Assembly (NCBI GenBank): GCA_958298945.1
Contig: OY282605.1
Coordinates: 21,120,811-21,184,810 of the forward strand
Direction: 5' to 3'
Origin: Atherix ibis
Taxonomy: Eukaryota > Arthropoda > Insecta > Diptera > Athericidae
Length of the DNA: 64,000 nucleotides
Positions 61,013 through 64,000 of the stretch are shown piece by piece. Each line of letters starts with the position of its first letter. Positions within the stretch are counted from its first letter, which is position 1. The notes beneath the pieces are model-generated. The model made no database searches and was not told where the DNA came from. It worked only from the letters and a program-made list of their open reading frames with translations. Position numbers and translations under genes: made by a program.

Positions 61013-61477
61013 TCAGGGGAGAGTGGTGGGGGGTTGGGTTAGTTGTATAAGGAAACTTAGCCAAAAATGAAAAACCGGAACAAAAAAAAAGACTACAAAA
61101 CAAGTAATTCTATGAGCATTGCCCATCAGTGCTTGAGAGTGCGATATCTAAATCTGATAGAGAAACCCTTCAAATCAAGAGATTGAAGTCGAACGCATAC
61201 CTCGGGTGTTGAGGAGACCACCTCCCCCTCCCATAACGTGGTTAGGCCTCAACAATCGTCGTCGGATTCGAGGTGAATGTGGTTACAAACCCCACAAAAT
61301 CGACTAGGTAGAGTCGCAGCCTAGGTAAGGGTATTGGGTTGGACCGCACTCTAACCCAATAATCTCCATTGGTTCTGAAATCGGAGAACAGTAAAAATGT
61401 GCAATTCTACGACCAACTGGTCAAAGGTGCGGAGAGTATGGCCAATAGGATTAGGCATCTCTAAAAGGACAGCCCGA
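61013..61477. mobile_element. Unidentified insertion inside the transposon
   Basis: About 465 bp of less AT-rich sequence interrupt the transposase where an NIAAVQA-like segment is expected. Similar 15-mers sit at both junctions: CTGCCGGTCAAGCA near 60998 and TTGTCGGTCAGGCA near 61487, which could be a target-site duplication. The inserted DNA has no long frame and I do not recognise it. A SINE or other non-autonomous retroelement is possible. Confidence 0.4.
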
Positions 61478-61835
61478 ACGTAGAAGTTGTCGGTCAGGCA
61501 AGTTTCGATGAAGACCCAAATTTATGGATTTCAAGGCGTTGGGACTGTCTGCCACAAGAAACATGACGTATTTTACAGTTGGATTTGGGGCTAACATCAT
61601 TAAAAAAATTTTAAAACACAAGAATTGAAGCCTTTGGACTATCACAAACGCTGATAAATTTGCTCAATTTTTTTGTGGAACAACTTGAAAATAATGCGGA
61701 TTTTTCCAAAAAAATGAGGCGCATTTTCATCTTCTCTGGATCGGTTAATAACCAAAAATGTTCGTTACTGAGCTAAATTCAATTCACAAATTATTCATGA
61801 AAAACCTTTACATTCCGAAAAATTGACGGTTTGGT

Positions 61836-62642
61836 GTGGTTCCCGGGAAGGTCCTTATTTTTTTCTTGTCAAAATGAGGAAGGAGTTGCCTTTATTGTCG
61901 ATGATAAGGAACTTTTCGTAGCCTGAATTGGAAGCAGTTGATTTAAGGAATATGTGGTTCCGACAAGAATGCGGTACGAGCCACACAGTCCATGCCACAA
62001 TCGTGGTTCCCGGGAAGGTCCTTATTTTTTTTCTCAAAATGAGGAAGGAATTGCCCTTACCTGAATTGGAAGCAGTTGATTTAAGGAATATGTGGTTCCG
62101 ACAAGAATGCGGTACGAGCCACACAGTCCATGCCACAATCGTGGTTCCCGAGAAGGTCCTTATTTTTTCTTTTCAAAATGGGAAAGGAGTTCTCCTTATT
62201 GTCGATGATAAGGAACTTTTTGTGGCCTGAATTGGAAGCAGTTGATTTAAGGAATATGTGGTTCCGACAAGAATGCGGCACGAGCCACACAGTCGATGTC
62301 ACAATCGTTGTTCCCGAGAAAGTCCTTTTTTCCCTCAAAACTGGAAAGGAGTTGCCTTTATTGTCGATGATAAGGAAGTTATTGTAGCCTGAATTGGAAG
62401 CAGTTGATTTAAGAAATATGTGGTTTCAACAAAACTACGGTACGTGCCACACAATCCATGTTACAATCGATTTTTGCCTTTGGATAAATTCCAGAAATGC
62501 AGATGTGCAATTTTTTTTTCAAAATGAGGAAGTAGTTGTCGTTATTGTTGATGATAAGGAACTTTTTGAGGCCTGAAATAATTTAAGGCCATATGTGGTT
62601 TCAACAAGACAGCGGTACGAGCCGCACAGCTCATGCCACAAT
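61836..62642 (+). repeat. Five tandem copies of a transposase segment
   Basis: Units start near 61836, 62004, 62143, 62306 and 62470, 139 to 173 bp long. Each runs from a GGTTCCCG-AAGGTCCTTA-type block through GATGATAAGGAACTTTT and GAATTGGAAGCAGTTGATTT to GCCACAATC. Each encodes the same stretch, from REGPYFF through ELEAVDLRNMWF to the CGTSHTVHATI region around the second catalytic aspartate. Unit 2 lacks the middle block; unit 5 has diverged most. Confidence 0.88.
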
Positions 62643-62780
62643 CAATTTATTGCGGGAAAAGTTTAGCGAGTCTATAATTTTCAGAAATGCAGATGTGCAA
62701 TGGCCTTCAAGAAATTGTGATTTAACACACCTTTGGATTTATTCTTGTCGCCCCTCCTGAAAAAAATCCTCTGTATTATA

Positions 62781-63673
62781 CGACGTCTGTTCAAAAAGTA
62801 ACGCGAATTTTGAATTTCCGCGGGTTACGTATATTCGATTTTTGATTTTTTGTGGCGTTATGTTGGTACTCATGTCTCTCACCTATGCCGACAAGTTCGG
62901 CCATTTTGAATGTTCAGTTAATTTTTGACAGTTGCTTTGCTTGCACATGTTTTGGCTCGTCTTCGATTTTTGCCAATACCAAAAAATGGATCAAAGAATC
63001 TGTATCAAATTTTGTGTGAAAAACAAAATTAATTGCGCAGACGCATTCCGAATGTTGACTGTGGCATATGGTGAAGCTACCTTGGACTGAAGCAACGTTT
63101 ATCGGTGGTAAAAAATGTTCTCAGGGGGCCGAGAAGATGTGATCGACAAAAAGCACCGAGTTCGGTTGAATGTGAAGGTTTTGCTTACAGTTTTCTTCGA
63201 TTACAGGGCCGTGGTGCATCATGAGTTCTTGCCATAGGGTAGAACGATCAATAAGGAATATTACCTGCAAGTTATGCGGAAGTTGCGCAAAGCAATCTGC
63301 CAGAAACGCCCGGATTTGTGGAAGAACAAAAATTGGCTTTTGCCATTTTTGGCCAAACACACTAATAATACCGCATCTACCATATTCCCCAGATCTGGAC
63401 CCCTGTGACTTTTTCTTGTTCCCGAAACTGAAGAGCCCCATGAAAGGACGACGCTACGCTATGATTGAGGAGATAAAAATGGCATCGAAGGAGGAGCTGA
63501 ACAAAATCACAAAAAATCACTTTTTGAAATGCTTCGAGGATTGGGGAAAACGTTGGCACAAGTGTATAATATCTGGTGGGGATAACTTTGAAGGGGACAA
63601 AATAGATATTCATGAATAAATAAATAATTTTTGAAAAAATACAAAATTCGCGATACTTTCTGAACAGACCTCG
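62781..63673 (+). mobile_element. Mariner copy E, internally deleted
   Basis: Bounded by CGACGTCTGTTCAAAAAGTA and the inverse family end, TA on each side, starting only nine bases after the preceding element. The ATG at 62987 gives MDQRICIKFCVKNKIN, then a stop (TGA) after ATLD and a TAA at WYKMF. A deletion joins the DNA-binding half to VRLNVKVLLTVFFDYR. The C-terminal frame from 63221 reads KRPDLWKNKNWLLPFLA and YSPDLDPCDFFLFPKLKS to the stop at 63619. The 42-nt HHDN deletion is present. 893 bp. Confidence 0.88.
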
Positions 63674-64000
63674 TATACTAAATCACATTGTTCTACGCAT
63701 TTGTGCGTAGTATAAGAATCGCCGCTAGCATACAATAAATAACCGCAATTCTACTTACTCTAAAAGGCTACGCCATCTCACAATACCACGCGCCTAACGA
63801 TTAATTTAATGCCACTTGTAGTATTCAAAAAATTCCATAATCTCAAACCTTGCCATGCCTAAAATCTCTACCTACTAAATAAACGTATCTTATATGTACA
63901 TACGACTATACCTACCTACCTACCTACACAATCTACGAATCTTCCGAAAGTCGAAATCATTCCAAAAGAATTTCAACTCTTTCGGCAACATTTTTCGGAA
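63674..64000. other. Right edge: unique AT-rich DNA with (CTAC)n
   Basis: Contains a CTAC microsatellite at about 63911-63928. Nothing else recognised. Presumed intron of the gene starting at 59628. Confidence 0.45.

Larger units (their letters stand above)
60740..62771 (+). mobile_element. Tc1/mariner-type element, internally amplified
   Basis: The left end AAGGATTTTCAATAGGGGGT and the inverse at the right end (AGGATTTT, then CAGGAGGGGCGA inverted) are related to the ends of the 5931-7204 element. Plus-strand transposase pieces appear in order: ATYRALLPIYGRNNRSSVLA with IRRTV (N-terminal domain, 60890-60964), DPNLWISRRWD and VEQLENNADFSKKMRRIF (61500-61720), LTVWCGSREGPYF (61825), then the catalytic segment repeated about five times, and NADVQWPSRNCDLTH-like text near the end. 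A foreign-looking block occupies about 61013-61477. Many stops; inactive. It is twice the usual length because of the insertion and the amplification. Confidence 0.75.

Overview
This window is a stretch of an AT-rich insect genome. The gene structures (short introns with GT/AG borders), the protein relatives and the transposon families point to a fly (Diptera). This is inference from protein resemblance recognised by eye; no database search was run.

Layout. Positions 1-22,200 are gene-poor AT-rich DNA. They hold decayed Tc1/mariner-superfamily copies (one with both terminal inverted repeats at 5931-7204, another at 10789-11878) and a 1.25 kb AT-rich tandem array at 15.2-16.4 kb. A compact gene cluster occupies 22.2-35.9 kb: an MXRA7-like small membrane protein (minus) divergent from the spliceosomal G-patch protein GPATCH1 (plus), a sideroflexin (minus, tail to tail with GPATCH1), a kappaB-Ras/NKIRAS small GTPase (plus, divergent from sideroflexin), and a UDP-glycosyltransferase (plus). 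All exon junctions of these five genes were worked out by hand and keep frame. They read as independent, mostly housekeeping genes that share promoters or 3' ends; I see no joint pathway.

Positions 36-64 kb are accessory DNA. A 26-bp minisatellite at 38.2-40.4 kb carries one TCAAGGTCA-like nuclear-receptor half-site per unit and is split by an R1-clade non-LTR retrotransposon. Five copies (A-E) of one DD34D mariner family follow at 42.4, 47.2, 52.1, 55.5 and 62.8 kb. Four of them share an in-frame 42-nt deletion that removes the second catalytic aspartate. There are also two MITE-like inverted-repeat elements, other retrotransposon pieces and several long hairpins. The first coding exon of an unrecognised gene lies at 59,628-59,691 with a strong splice donor, so 59.7-64.0 kb is probably its first coding intron, filled with transposons.

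Most notable: the half-site minisatellite, the shared catalytic deletion in the mariners, a transposase whose catalytic segment is tandemly amplified about five times (61.8-62.6 kb), a UDP-glycosyltransferase lacking the usual sugar-donor histidine, and a kappaB-Ras without a recognisable NKxD motif. No tRNA, rRNA or CRISPR was found. Nothing here is a demonstrated new system.
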